Shown piece by piece: positions 34,994 to 42,740 of a stretch of DNA of 64,000 nt. Origin of the DNA: Actinomadura citrea (GTDB lineage Bacteria > Actinomycetota > Actinomycetes > Streptosporangiales > Streptosporangiaceae); assembly GCF_013409045.1 (NCBI RefSeq), contig NZ_JACCBT010000001.1:4526001-4590000 (forward strand), given 5' to 3'. The notes beneath the pieces were generated by a model. It saw nothing but the letters and a program-made list of their open reading frames with translations, was not told the origin of the DNA and ran no database searches. Made by a program: the position numbers and the translations under genes. How positions within the stretch are numbered: position 1 is the first letter of the stretch; each line of letters begins with the position of its first letter.

Positions 34994-35611
34994 GTGACCG
35001 CCTCCGGGCCCGGGAGCGCCCGCCCAGGCGGCCGCACCGCGCGGGTGCGCGACGCCGTTCGCGAGGCGACCCTCGCCGTGCTGTCCGAGCACGGCTACCC
35101 GGGGCTCGCCGTCGAAGCGGTGGCGGCTCGCTCCGGGGTGCACAAGACCACCGTCTACCGGCGGTGGGGGAACGCCGACGGCCTCATCGCCGACGCCCTC
35201 GGCATCGCGGCCGCCGAACCGTGGCCGATCCCCGACACCGGCACCCTCGCCGGCGACCTGCGCGCCCTCGCCCGGCTCGTCGTGGCCAACTTCGCCGATC
35301 CCGTCGAGGGCCCGGTCGCCCGCGCGTTCGTGCTGGCCGCGGCGCAGAGCGGCGACGCCGCCCGCTCCCTGCACGCCTTCTTCGCCCGGCGCCACGAGCA
35401 GGCCGCCGTCGTCGTCGCGCGGGCCGTCGAGCGCGGCGAGGTCCCCGCCGGCACGGACGCGGCCGAGGTCGTCCGCCTCGCCGTCGCCCCCCTGTACTAC
35501 CGGCTGTTCATCACCGGGGAGCCGATCGACGAGCAGGCCGCCGACCGGGCCGCCGCGGCCGCGGGCGCCGCCGCCCGCGCCGGCGCCCTCACGGCCGCGC
35601 CGGTCCCATGA
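34994..35611 (+). CDS. TetR-family transcriptional regulator
   Basis: 205 residues. HTH: RDAVREATLAVLSEHGYPGLAVEAVAARSGVHKTTVYRRWGNADGLIADAL; C-terminal TetR_C_11-type domain. GTG 34994 is chosen because a 12-codon mini-ORF (GTG 34962, product VETSRDRRAAR) ends on it as GTGA; that mini-ORF begins seven bases after -10 TACGAT. Divergent from the Vgb-like gene and its operator, which it presumably represses. Confidence 0.88.
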   Translation: MTASGPGSARPGGRTARVRDAVREATLAVLSEHGYPGLAVEAVAARSGVHKTTVYRRWGNADGLIADALGIAAAEPWPIPDTGTLAGDLRALARLVVANFADPVEGPVARAFVLAAAQSGDAARSLHAFFARRHEQAAVVVARAVERGEVPAGTDAAEVVRLAVAPLYYRLFITGEPIDEQAADRAAAAAGAAARAGALTAAPVP

Positions 35612-35656
35612 CCGCCGCCGTCGTGGAACGGGGCGGCCGCCTTCCAGCCCGAGGGC

Positions 35657-36505
35657 TCAGCGGGCGTTGAGGGCGGTGCGCAGGGCGGCGGCGTAGGCGC
35701 GGGGGTGGGTGGTGTTGCCGTTGTGGCCGCCGGGAAACTCGTGCATGTCCGCGCCGAGGAGGTCGGCCAGCGCGAAGGCGCACTTGTTGTCGAAGACCGT
35801 GCGCGGGGTGGTGCGCCCGACCGCCGGAACGATCCGGGTCCGGGTCTCGGTGAGCGCGGCGACGTCGAGGGTGTCCTCGATGACCGCGGTGAAGTCGTGC
35901 TCGACGAAGAAGTCGAAGTTGCGCGCCCGCTGGGGTGTCATGGGGTGGCGCGTGAGGCCGGGTTCGGCGTCGGGGCCGGCGGGGTCGATGCCCAGCACGC
36001 CGGCGATCGCGGTGAACGTGGCGGCCAGCCCCTCGCGGCGGTGGACCTGCTGGATGTGCGCCAGTTCCCCTTCGTGGTGGGCGCGCTGGTCGGCGGGAAG
36101 CAGCCGCGGGGTGACGGGCTCGTGGGCCACGAGCACGCTGATCTGGCCAGGATGGTCGACGGCCAGGTGGAGCCCGATGGAGGCGCCCAGACTGCACCCC
36201 AGCATGAGCACCGGTTCGTCCGACAGTTCGGCCAGCAGGCGGTGGACGTCGTCGGCGTGTGCGGCCAGGCTCACTCCTTCGGCGGGGTCGTCCAGCACGC
36301 TGCGGGACAGTCCGCGGCGGTCGTAGGTCACCACGGTGTAGTCGGAGACGAGCCGGTCGACCAGGTCCGTACTGCGCCCGGCGTCCCCCTCGCCGCTCTG
36401 GGAGACGAGCAGCATCGGGCCGGTTCCGCGCACTTCGTAGTAGAGCGTGGCTCCGTCGGTCCGCAGCGTGCCCGTGCTCGGGATCGGGGTCGTGGCGGTG
36501 TCCAT
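35657..36505 (-). CDS. Alpha/beta hydrolase
   Basis: 282 residues. LYYEVRGTGPMLLVSQSGEGDAGRSTDLVDRL (cap/oxyanion), YDRRGLSRSV, nucleophile elbow M-L-G-C-S-L-G-A (Ser near 104), catalytic His in FPGGHNGNTTHPRAY near the C-terminus. Close in layout to the hydrolases next to MarR/HxlR regulators in actinomycetes. ATG 36505 has an AGAGGACC Shine-Dalgarno. Divergent from the MarR-family gene with a shared palindrome. Substrate unknown. Confidence 0.9.
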   Translation of the reverse strand: MDTATTPIPSTGTLRTDGATLYYEVRGTGPMLLVSQSGEGDAGRSTDLVDRLVSDYTVVTYDRRGLSRSVLDDPAEGVSLAAHADDVHRLLAELSDEPVLMLGCSLGASIGLHLAVDHPGQISVLVAHEPVTPRLLPADQRAHHEGELAHIQQVHRREGLAATFTAIAGVLGIDPAGPDAEPGLTRHPMTPQRARNFDFFVEHDFTAVIEDTLDVAALTETRTRIVPAVGRTTPRTVFDNKCAFALADLLGADMHEFPGGHNGNTTHPRAYAAALRTALNAR

Positions 36506-36568
36506 CGCAGGTCCTCTCGGTCGGAGGGGCGGCGCCCCTGCGAGGATCGACCATAAAACATCAAACTA

Positions 36569-36590
36569 GATACATCAAGCCTGATGTATC
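36569..36590. promoter_or_regulatory. MarR-type operator GATACATCA-N4-TGATGTATC
   Basis: Perfect 9-base arms with spacer AGCC between the divergent hydrolase and MarR-family genes. Extra ACATCA and TGATGT half-sites flank it (36558-36563 and 36596-36601), suggesting more than one dimer can bind. Confidence 0.72.
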
Positions 36591-36612
36591 AAGAATGATG
36601 TAGCTTGGCGGC

Positions 36613-37065
36613 ATGGACGGAGTCGAGCTTTTCCTGCTGGGGCGGACCCTGATGAAGATCGGCGAGGAGGCACTGCCCACCGAGGGCATCGGCCGGCACT
36701 CCACCAGCGTCCGGACCGTCCTGATCGTCGTGAGCGACGTGCGCGCGCACCCCGGCAGCGCCGTCGGAGAGGTCGCCACCCGCACCGGCCTTCCGCAAAG
36801 CGCGGTGTCGGCGGCGGTCGCCCGGCTCCGCGAAGCCGGCGCCGTCGTCACCGAGCCCGATCCCGACGACCGCCGCCGAGTCCGCATCCTCCCCGCGGCC
36901 CAGCCCTCCGCCAGGGTGGAGGAGGTCAGGTCGAGCACCGTCGACGCCGCCCTCGCGGCGGCCCTGGACACCGACGATCCGCGACGGGTCGCCGAGATCG
37001 TCGGCCTCCTCGAGGAACTCGCGCGGCACCTGACCCCGCAGGCGATCACCCGCATGCGCGGCTAG
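36613..37065 (+). CDS. MarR-family transcriptional regulator
   Basis: 150 residues. Winged helix: HSTSVRTVLIVVSDVRAHPGSAVGEVATRTGLPQSAVSAAVARLREAGAVVTEPDPDDRRRVRI, with the wing DPDDRRRV typical of MarR. ATG 36613 follows a -10-like TAGCTT (36601-36606) by six bases without a Shine-Dalgarno, so probably leaderless. Controls the divergent hydrolase through the operator at 36569. The 3' end overlaps the convergent sigma gene by four bases. Confidence 0.85.
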   Translation: MDGVELFLLGRTLMKIGEEALPTEGIGRHSTSVRTVLIVVSDVRAHPGSAVGEVATRTGLPQSAVSAAVARLREAGAVVTEPDPDDRRRVRILPAAQPSARVEEVRSSTVDAALAAALDTDDPRRVAEIVGLLEELARHLTPQAITRMRG

Positions 37066-38339
37066 TCGCCCGCCGGGCCACCGGGCCGCACGGCCGTCCC
37101 CGCCAGGCGGGCGGCGCGGGCGTGGAGGTAGCGCTGCTCGGGGAGGCTGTGGGTGCGCTCGGCCGCCGCCAGGTAGGAGGCTCGCGCGGCGGCGGTGTCG
37201 CCGGACATCTCCAGCAGGTGGGCGCGGACGGCGTGCAGGCGGTGGTGCCCGGCGATCCGCGTGTCGTCCCGCAACTCCTCCAGCAGGGCGAGCCCGGCGC
37301 CCGGCCCGCGGGCCATCGCCACGGCCACGGCGTGGTTGAGCGCCGCCATCGGATTGGGCGACAGCTCCATCAGCACCCCATAGAGGGCGGCGATCTGCGG
37401 CCAGTCGGTCTCCCGCGCCGTCGCGGCCTCATCATGGAGCGCGGCGATCGCGGCCTGCACCTGGTAGGGGCCGGCGGGCCCGCGCGGCAGCGCCGCAGCC
37501 AGCAGTTCCACTCCCTCGGCGATGTACCCCGCGTTCCACAGGCTCCGGTCCTGCTCGGCGAGCGGGACGAGGTCCCCGCCCGGCCCCGTGCGGGCGGGCC
37601 GGCGCGCGTCGGTGAGCAGCATGAGCGCGAGCAGCCCGGCCGCCTCGGCGTCGCCGGGCAGCAGCCGGTGCACGATCCTGGCCAGCCGGATCGCCTCGGC
37701 CGCCACCTCTCCCCGGAACAGATACGCCCCGGCCGTGCTCGCGTACCCCTCCGTGAAGATCAGATAGAGGACGCGCAGCACCGCGGCGACCCGGGCGGGA
37801 CGCTCGTCCGCGGCGGGCATCCGGAAGGGGAGGTGGCTGTCGCGGACGCGCCGCTTGGCGCGGCTGATGCGCTGCCCCATGGTCGACTCGGGCACGAAGA
37901 ACGCGCGGGCGATCTCGGCCGTGGTCAGCCCGCCGACCGAGCGGAGGGTCAGCGCGATCTGCAGGTCCGGCGCCAGCACCGGGTGGCAGCACATGAACAG
38001 CAGGATCAGGGTGTCGTCGCCGCCCGGCGGCGGGCGGTCGGCGGCGGGAACGAGCCAGGCGTCCGGCGGCGTCCACGCGGCCAGGGCGTCCTCGCGGCGC
38101 CGGCGGGCCTGCTCGGCGCGCAGCAGATCGGTCAGCCGGCGCGACGCCACCGTGATCAGCCAGGCGCGCGGGTCGTCGGGGACCCCCTGCTCCGGCCACT
38201 GCGACGCGGCGGCGATCAGCGCCTCCTGGACGGCGTCCTCGGCGGTGTCGAAGTGCCCGTACCGGCGGACCAGCGCGCCGAGGACCTGCGGTGCCAGCGG
38301 GCGCAGCAGGTCCCAGGTCCCCACCTGAGGCGCGGTCAC
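37062..38339 (-). CDS. ECF42-type sigma factor with C-terminal TPR-like domain
   Basis: 425 residues. Region 2 contains YGHFDTAEDAVQEALIAAASQWPEQGVPDDPRAWLITVASRRLTDLLR; region 4 contains LTTAEIARAFFVPESTMGQRISRAKRRV; the long helical C-terminus (residues ~185-420, repeated ALHDEAA/ALNHAVAVAMARGPGAGL) is TPR-like. This is the ECF42 architecture, which carries no separate anti-sigma. It starts inside the stop of the DGPF gene (GTGA), the usual ECF42 partner. Confidence 0.92.
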   Translation of the reverse strand: MTAPQVGTWDLLRPLAPQVLGALVRRYGHFDTAEDAVQEALIAAASQWPEQGVPDDPRAWLITVASRRLTDLLRAEQARRRREDALAAWTPPDAWLVPAADRPPPGGDDTLILLFMCCHPVLAPDLQIALTLRSVGGLTTAEIARAFFVPESTMGQRISRAKRRVRDSHLPFRMPAADERPARVAAVLRVLYLIFTEGYASTAGAYLFRGEVAAEAIRLARIVHRLLPGDAEAAGLLALMLLTDARRPARTGPGGDLVPLAEQDRSLWNAGYIAEGVELLAAALPRGPAGPYQVQAAIAALHDEAATARETDWPQIAALYGVLMELSPNPMAALNHAVAVAMARGPGAGLALLEELRDDTRIAGHHRLHAVRAHLLEMSGDTAAARASYLAAAERTHSLPEQRYLHARAARLAGTAVRPGGPAGD

Positions 38340-38755
38340 GGCTCCAGGTCGGCGCGCCCGTCGACGATCGGCCGCAGGTCAGCGTACGCCCGTTCCCGCG
38401 CCCCCTCCGGGCCGGGGCACTGCGCCAGCCGCGCGGCGATCTGCGAGGCGCGGTCGAAGCTGTCGCACTCGATGACGGTGTATCCGGCGAGCACCTCGGC
38501 GGTCTCGGGGTAGGGGCCGTCGGTCACGGCCGGCGCCCCGTCCTTCATGTGGAAGCGGCGGGTGTGGACCGGCGCGGCCAGGCCCTGGGCGTCCACGAAC
38601 TCCCCGGACTCGACCAGATCCTGGTTGAACTTCTCCATGAACTCGTACATCTCGGCCAGTTCCTCGGCGGACCAGACGGCCTCGTCCTCGGGCACGTTGC
38701 CCGCCATCTCGTCGTAGGCCCGCTGCGACGCGTACAGCATGAGCATGTACTTCAC
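38336..38755 (-). CDS. DGPF/YCII-domain protein (ECF42 partner)
   Basis: 139 residues. KYMLMLYASQRAY and the TDGPYPETAEVLAGYTVIECDSFDRASQIAARL motif are the DGPF/YCII signature. GTG 38755 has GGAGGGG Shine-Dalgarno; the stop overlaps the sigma start (GTGA). DGPF genes are the regular neighbours and likely targets or modulators of ECF42 factors. Confidence 0.9.
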   Translation of the reverse strand: MKYMLMLYASQRAYDEMAGNVPEDEAVWSAEELAEMYEFMEKFNQDLVESGEFVDAQGLAAPVHTRRFHMKDGAPAVTDGPYPETAEVLAGYTVIECDSFDRASQIAARLAQCPGPEGARERAYADLRPIVDGRADLEP

Positions 38756-38830
38756 GGTGGTCTCCCCTCCGGCCCGGCGCCCCGGTGGCGCCTCGCACAG
38801 GAGACGTCGGAGCCGCTCAGCCGTCTTCGA

Positions 38831-38968
38831 CACACCTTCCCAGTTTTTCTCGCCGCGATCTTCGCCGTGCTCGCCGTCCTCGTGGCGGCGCCGGCCCGCC
38901 GCGGCGCGGCCCCGGAGCCCGCTCCGACCGCGGACGCGGAGGCCGAAGCCCGGCCCGCCGTGGTGTGA
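38831..38968 (+). pseudogene. Possible remnant: C-terminus of a membrane protein
   Basis: An open frame of about 45 codons ends in TGA at 38968. It encodes one hydrophobic segment (FLAAIFAVLAVLVAAP) followed by an acidic Ala/Glu/Pro tail (EPAPTADAEAEARPAVV) such as closes many MFS transporters. No start codon or Shine-Dalgarno is present in the frame, so it may be the remnant of a deleted gene, or chance. Confidence 0.25.
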
Positions 38969-38978
38969 GGGGACGGTG

Positions 38979-39539
38979 TCAGGAGGACGCCGTCCACTCC
39001 TGCTCCTTCCAGGCCGGGTCGAGCGGAGTGTGGGCGATGTGGTTGGTGTAGTTGGACAGTGTCTTCATGCCGACGCCGAGGACGACGTCCAGGACGTGCC
39101 GGCGGGTGTGGCCGGCGGCCAGGAACGCCTCGACGTCCGCGTCGTCCACCCAGCCGCGCTGCGTCACCATGGCACCGGTGAGGCGGCGGACGGCCTCCAG
39201 CGCGGGATCGTCCAAAGGCCGCCCCGCGCGCAGCGCCTCCACGACCTCGGCGGGGACGCGGGCCCGCAGCGCCACCGTGGAGTGCGCGGCCACGCAGTAC
39301 TCGCAGCCGTTCAGCACGCTGGCGGTGATCAGCACGGCGTGCTTGGCGTGCCCCGGCAGCGACGACCTGGTGAACTGCTCCGACAGGGCGTTGTAGCCGG
39401 CGAGCAGCTCCGGCGACTCGGCCATCACGCCGTTGAGCGTGGTGACGAACCCCATCCGCTTCTTGGCGGCCTCCAGTTGCGGGCGGGCGTCGGCGGGGGC
39501 GTCGGTCTCGTCGTAGACGGTGAACTCGGCCATCGTCAT
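38979..39539 (-). CDS. Carboxymuconolactone decarboxylase (AhpD-like) family protein
   Basis: 186 residues. AhpD-like core with the redox pair C-E-Y-C in VLNGCEYCVAAHSTVALRA, preceded by RMGFVTTLNGVMAESPELLAGYNAL. These proteins are hydroperoxide-reducing or decarboxylase-like. ATG 39539. It lies 16 bases after the TetR gene on the same strand, so the two are cotranscribed and share the TTGGAA operator upstream. Confidence 0.92.
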   Translation of the reverse strand: MTMAEFTVYDETDAPADARPQLEAAKKRMGFVTTLNGVMAESPELLAGYNALSEQFTRSSLPGHAKHAVLITASVLNGCEYCVAAHSTVALRARVPAEVVEALRAGRPLDDPALEAVRRLTGAMVTQRGWVDDADVEAFLAAGHTRRHVLDVVLGVGMKTLSNYTNHIAHTPLDPAWKEQEWTASS

Positions 39540-39555
39540 CTCCTTTAAAGGGGCG

Positions 39556-40149
39556 TCAGGGAAGCGGGGAGAGGGAGCGCAGGGCGGCGTCCACCGTGTC
39601 CGCCAGCTCGCCGGGACCGGCGCCGGCGCGGGAGCGCAGGTTCACCCCGTAGGCCAGCAGCGCCAGCATCTGCGCGGCGGTGCGGACGTCCACGTCGCCG
39701 CGCAACTGCCCGTGCTCGCGGGCGGCGAGAAGGGCGGTGCGCATCGCGGTGCACAGCGCCTCGTGGTGGGCGGCGAGCACCTCCCGCTCGCCGGCGTCGC
39801 TCCCGTCCTGTGCGGCGTGGGCGTTGGACACCATGCAGCCCCAGCGGGCGTACTCGCCGGAGCAACGCGCGGCGACGAGCCCGTCGAAGAACGCGGCGAT
39901 GCCGGGCAGGCCCCGCCCGTCTGCGGCGAGCCGGTCGAACACCGGGCGCGACTGCCGGTCGGCGTAGCGGCGCAGTGCCGCCACGTACAGGTCCCGCTTG
40001 CCGCCGAACGTCGCGTACAGGCTGGACCGGTTGATCCCGGTCTCGGCCACCACCTCGGCGATCCCCGTCGCGGCGGCGCCGCGCCGCCAGAACAGCAGCA
40101 CCGCCCGGTCCAGGACGGCGTCGGGATCGAAGTGCTTGACGTCCGGCAT
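39556..40149 (-). CDS. TetR/AcrR-family regulator
   Basis: 197 residues. HTH: DPDAVLDRAVLLFWRRGAAATGIAEVVAETGINRSSLYATFGGKRDLYVAALRRY; the C-terminus is TetR_C_16/AcrR-like (GCMVSNAHAAQD). ATG 40149 is 14 bases from a perfect palindrome (40164-40187). Operon with the AhpD-like gene, an autoregulated redox-responsive pair by analogy with similar loci; cysteines lie at residues ~97 and ~105. Confidence 0.9.
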   Translation of the reverse strand: MPDVKHFDPDAVLDRAVLLFWRRGAAATGIAEVVAETGINRSSLYATFGGKRDLYVAALRRYADRQSRPVFDRLAADGRGLPGIAAFFDGLVAARCSGEYARWGCMVSNAHAAQDGSDAGEREVLAAHHEALCTAMRTALLAAREHGQLRGDVDVRTAAQMLALLAYGVNLRSRAGAGPGELADTVDAALRSLSPLP

Positions 40150-40163
40150 CGCCCCGCCTCCCT

Positions 40164-40187
40164 ATCTTGGAATGATCGTTCCAAGAT
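40164..40187. promoter_or_regulatory. TetR operator ATCTTGGAA-N6-TTCCAAGAT
   Basis: Perfect 9-base arms (40164-40172, 40179-40187) with a 6-base spacer, directly upstream of the TetR/AhpD-like operon. Confidence 0.75.
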
Positions 40188-40248
40188 TGTCATGCGGGCA
40201 CGACGGAGCGCAAGAGGACGGAACCGTGGGGGAGCGGGGCGAGGAAGG

Positions 40249-40911
40249 TCAGGCGAGGCCGGCGTCGTGCGCCAGCAGCGCGATCTGGGTGCGGTTGTCC
40301 AGGTCGAGCTTGGTCAGGACGCTGGACACGTGCGCCTTGACCGTGGCCACGCTCATGAACAGCTCGGCGGCGATGTCGGCGTTGGAACGCCCGTGAGCGA
40401 TCGCCAGAACCACCTCGTGCTCGCGGGGGCTCAGCCGGGCGAGCGCCGCGCGGGCGCGCTGGTAGGCGCCGGCCTCCACCGCCGCGCGGTCCATGAGTCG
40501 GCGGGTGATGCGCGGCGACAGGATCGGGTCGCCGGCGGCGACCTGCCGCACGGCCCGGACGATCTGGTCCGGCGGCGTGTCCTTCAGCAGGAAGCCGCTG
40601 GCTCCCGCGCGCAGCGCGTGCAGGATGTTCTCGTCGGAGTCGAAGGTCGTCAGCACGATGACCTCCGGCGGGTTCGGCCGCTCCCGCAGCCTGCGGGTCG
40701 CGGTGATGCCGTCCACGCGCGGCATCCGCAGGTCCATCAGCACGACGTCGGGGGCGTGCGCGTCGGCGGCCGCGGGGACCTCGTCGCCGTCGGCGGCCTC
40801 GCCCGCCACGGTGATGCCGCCCGTCCCGTCCAGCATCATCGACAGCCCGGCGCGGACGAGGGCGTCGTCGTCCACGATCAGTACGCGCAGGGGGCGGGTC
40901 ACGCGGGCCAT
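40249..40911 (-). CDS. NarL/LuxR-type response regulator
   Basis: 220 residues. Receiver: VLIVDDDALVRAGL with the acidic triad, phospho-acceptor Asp in VVLMDLRMPRVDGI, and Lys in LLKDTPPDQI. LuxR HTH: LSPREHEVVLAIAHGRSNADIAAELFMSVATVKAHVSSVLTKLDL. ATG 40911 overlaps the kinase gene by 13 bases, so the pair is coupled. Targets unknown; the divergent small membrane protein at 42222 is a candidate. Confidence 0.94.
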   Translation of the reverse strand: MARVTRPLRVLIVDDDALVRAGLSMMLDGTGGITVAGEAADGDEVPAAADAHAPDVVLMDLRMPRVDGITATRRLRERPNPPEVIVLTTFDSDENILHALRAGASGFLLKDTPPDQIVRAVRQVAAGDPILSPRITRRLMDRAAVEAGAYQRARAALARLSPREHEVVLAIAHGRSNADIAAELFMSVATVKAHVSSVLTKLDLDNRTQIALLAHDAGLA

Positions 40912-42059
40912 GGTAGCCAGGCGCGCAGCCGGAACTCGCCCGCCGCGGCCTGGTGGTCGAGCCGCCCGCCGGCCAACCGCACCCGCTCGGTCAGCCCCAC
41001 CAGCCCGGTGCCGCTGCCGGGCGCGAGCGGCCCCGCGCCGTCCTCGGCCAGCGGGTTGCGGATGTCGACCACGAGCCGGCCCCCCGGCCGCCCCTCCAGC
41101 ACCACCCGGACGGGACGTCCCACGGCGTGCTTGCGGGCGTTGGTCAGCCCCTCCTGCACGACCCGGTACGCCGTGCGCCCGGCGGCCGCCGGGAGCGCGG
41201 ACGCGCCGACCGTCTCGTCGCGCAGCTCCACCTGCCCGCCCGCGTCGCGGCACTCCTCCACCAGCCGGGGCACGTCGTCCAGGACGGGCTGGGGCCGGTC
41301 CTCCTCGTCGGTGTCCTCGGCGCGCAGAAGCAGGATCACCTCGCGCAGCTCGTCGAGCGCCTGGTGCACCCCGGCGCGGATCACCCCGGCCGCATGCGAC
41401 AGCTTCTCCGGCGGGGCGTCCGGCCGGTACTCCAGCGCGCCCGCGTAGGTCGCCAGCAGCGACAGCCGGTGGGCGAGCACATCGTGCATCTCACGGGCGA
41501 TCCGGGTCCGCTCCGCCATGCGCGCCTCGGCGACCCGGCGGCCCTGCTCGGCCTCGGCCCGGCGGGCCCGCTCGCGCAGCGACATCAGCAGCTCCCGGCG
41601 CGCCCGCGCCAGCGCGCCCCAGCCGACCATCGCGCCGTAGCCGAGGGCGATGAGCAGCAGCCACCAGCCGAAGGAGATCCCCCGGTTCGGCTGCCACAGC
41701 CCCTGCACGACGTGCGCCGCGATTCCCGCCGCGCCGACCAGCGCCGCCACCCGGAACGGGCGCCGCTGCGCGACCTGCAACACGCCCATGCTGGCCGCCG
41801 GTGTGGCGGTGGGGGACAGGGCCGCCAGAACGGTCAGCGCCAGGGCGACGCCCACCGGCCGCCAGAGCAGCAGCGGCGACAGCAGCCAGCTCACCAGGGC
41901 GACCGCGATGTCCAGGGCCAGAACGGCGCCGGCCACGTCCGCGCTGAAGCGGCCCCACAGCGTCAGCGCGCCCAGCGCCCCCGCCGCCGCGGCGACGCCG
42001 GCCGCGCACCACAGCATGCGCCGGCCATCGGGCCTTGCCTGGTCGAACGTCTCGCTCAC
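40899..42059 (-). CDS. Sensor histidine kinase (HisKA_3)
   Basis: 386 residues. About five or six membrane segments (residues 15-150, e.g. MLWCAAGVAAAAGALGALTL, WWLLLIALGYGAMVGWGAL) with no sizeable extracellular domain, then a coiled linker, H-box RIAREMHDVLAHRLSLLATYAGAL (His near 206) and HATPase with N-box EGLTNARKHA and G-boxes GTGLVGLTERVRLAGG. GTG 42059 start. An intramembrane-sensing kinase of the actinobacterial type. Confidence 0.93.
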   Translation of the reverse strand: MSETFDQARPDGRRMLWCAAGVAAAAGALGALTLWGRFSADVAGAVLALDIAVALVSWLLSPLLLWRPVGVALALTVLAALSPTATPAASMGVLQVAQRRPFRVAALVGAAGIAAHVVQGLWQPNRGISFGWWLLLIALGYGAMVGWGALARARRELLMSLRERARRAEAEQGRRVAEARMAERTRIAREMHDVLAHRLSLLATYAGALEYRPDAPPEKLSHAAGVIRAGVHQALDELREVILLLRAEDTDEEDRPQPVLDDVPRLVEECRDAGGQVELRDETVGASALPAAAGRTAYRVVQEGLTNARKHAVGRPVRVVLEGRPGGRLVVDIRNPLAEDGAGPLAPGSGTGLVGLTERVRLAGGRLDHQAAAGEFRLRAWLPWPA

Positions 42060-42221
42060 GGGGCCGAGGCTATCCACCGGGCCGCGGCACCGACACCCGA
42101 CCAAAGTCGGTGCCCGCCCGTACCGCGGGCGGACCGGCTCTCGCCGCGCGCCCGATGTGCCGGCCGCGCTCGGGCGGCCACGCTGCCGGACATGAACGAG
42201 CCGCGACGAAGGGAGAGGCAC

Positions 42222-42662
42222 ATGTCCGGAGGTACCGGTGGACGGCGGGTGCTGACCGTGGCGGGAGCGGTCGCCGCCCCCCTCGCGCTGTGGGTGGTCA
42301 CCGGCCCGGTGACCGGGCTCGACCCGTCCGCCGAGATGGGCGGGGAGGTCCAGCGGGTCGGGGCGGGCCCGGTGATCGCGGGCAGCCTGATCGCGGGGCT
42401 GGCCGCCTGGGGACTGCTCGCGCTGCTGGAACGCGTGACCGGGCGGCCGGGGCGCGTGTGGACCGTCATCGCCCTGGTGGCGCTCGTGCTGTCGATGACC
42501 GGACCGCTCGGCGACGCCGCCGACGGCGCGTCCGTGGCCGTCCTGGCGGCGATGCACCTGGTCGTGGCCGCGGTCCTGATCCCCGGTCTCGGCCGTTCGG
42601 CCCGACCGTCGCGAGCGGCGGCCCCCGCGCGGCGAGTTCCTGATCGGGATCCGAACCACTGA
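42222..42662 (+). CDS. Small four-helix membrane protein (DUF6069-like)
   Basis: 146 residues, four hydrophobic segments: VLTVAGAVAAPLALWVV, PVIAGSLIAGLAAWGLLAL, VWTVIALVALVLSMTGPL and VAVLAAMHLVVAAVLIPGL. The spacing and the short GPVTGLDP extracellular loop fit the DUF6069 family. ATG 42222 with GGGAGAGG. Divergent from the kinase gene; two-component systems of this type often control such neighbours. Function unknown. Confidence 0.78.
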   Translation: MSGGTGGRRVLTVAGAVAAPLALWVVTGPVTGLDPSAEMGGEVQRVGAGPVIAGSLIAGLAAWGLLALLERVTGRPGRVWTVIALVALVLSMTGPLGDAADGASVAVLAAMHLVVAAVLIPGLGRSARPSRAAAPARRVPDRDPNH

Positions 42663-42740
42663 TCAGGGAGATCCGATCCGTGAGACAGGCGCACCTCTGA
42701 CCGCGGCCATGCCCAGGCGTCTCGTGATCGTTGTGCGTCA

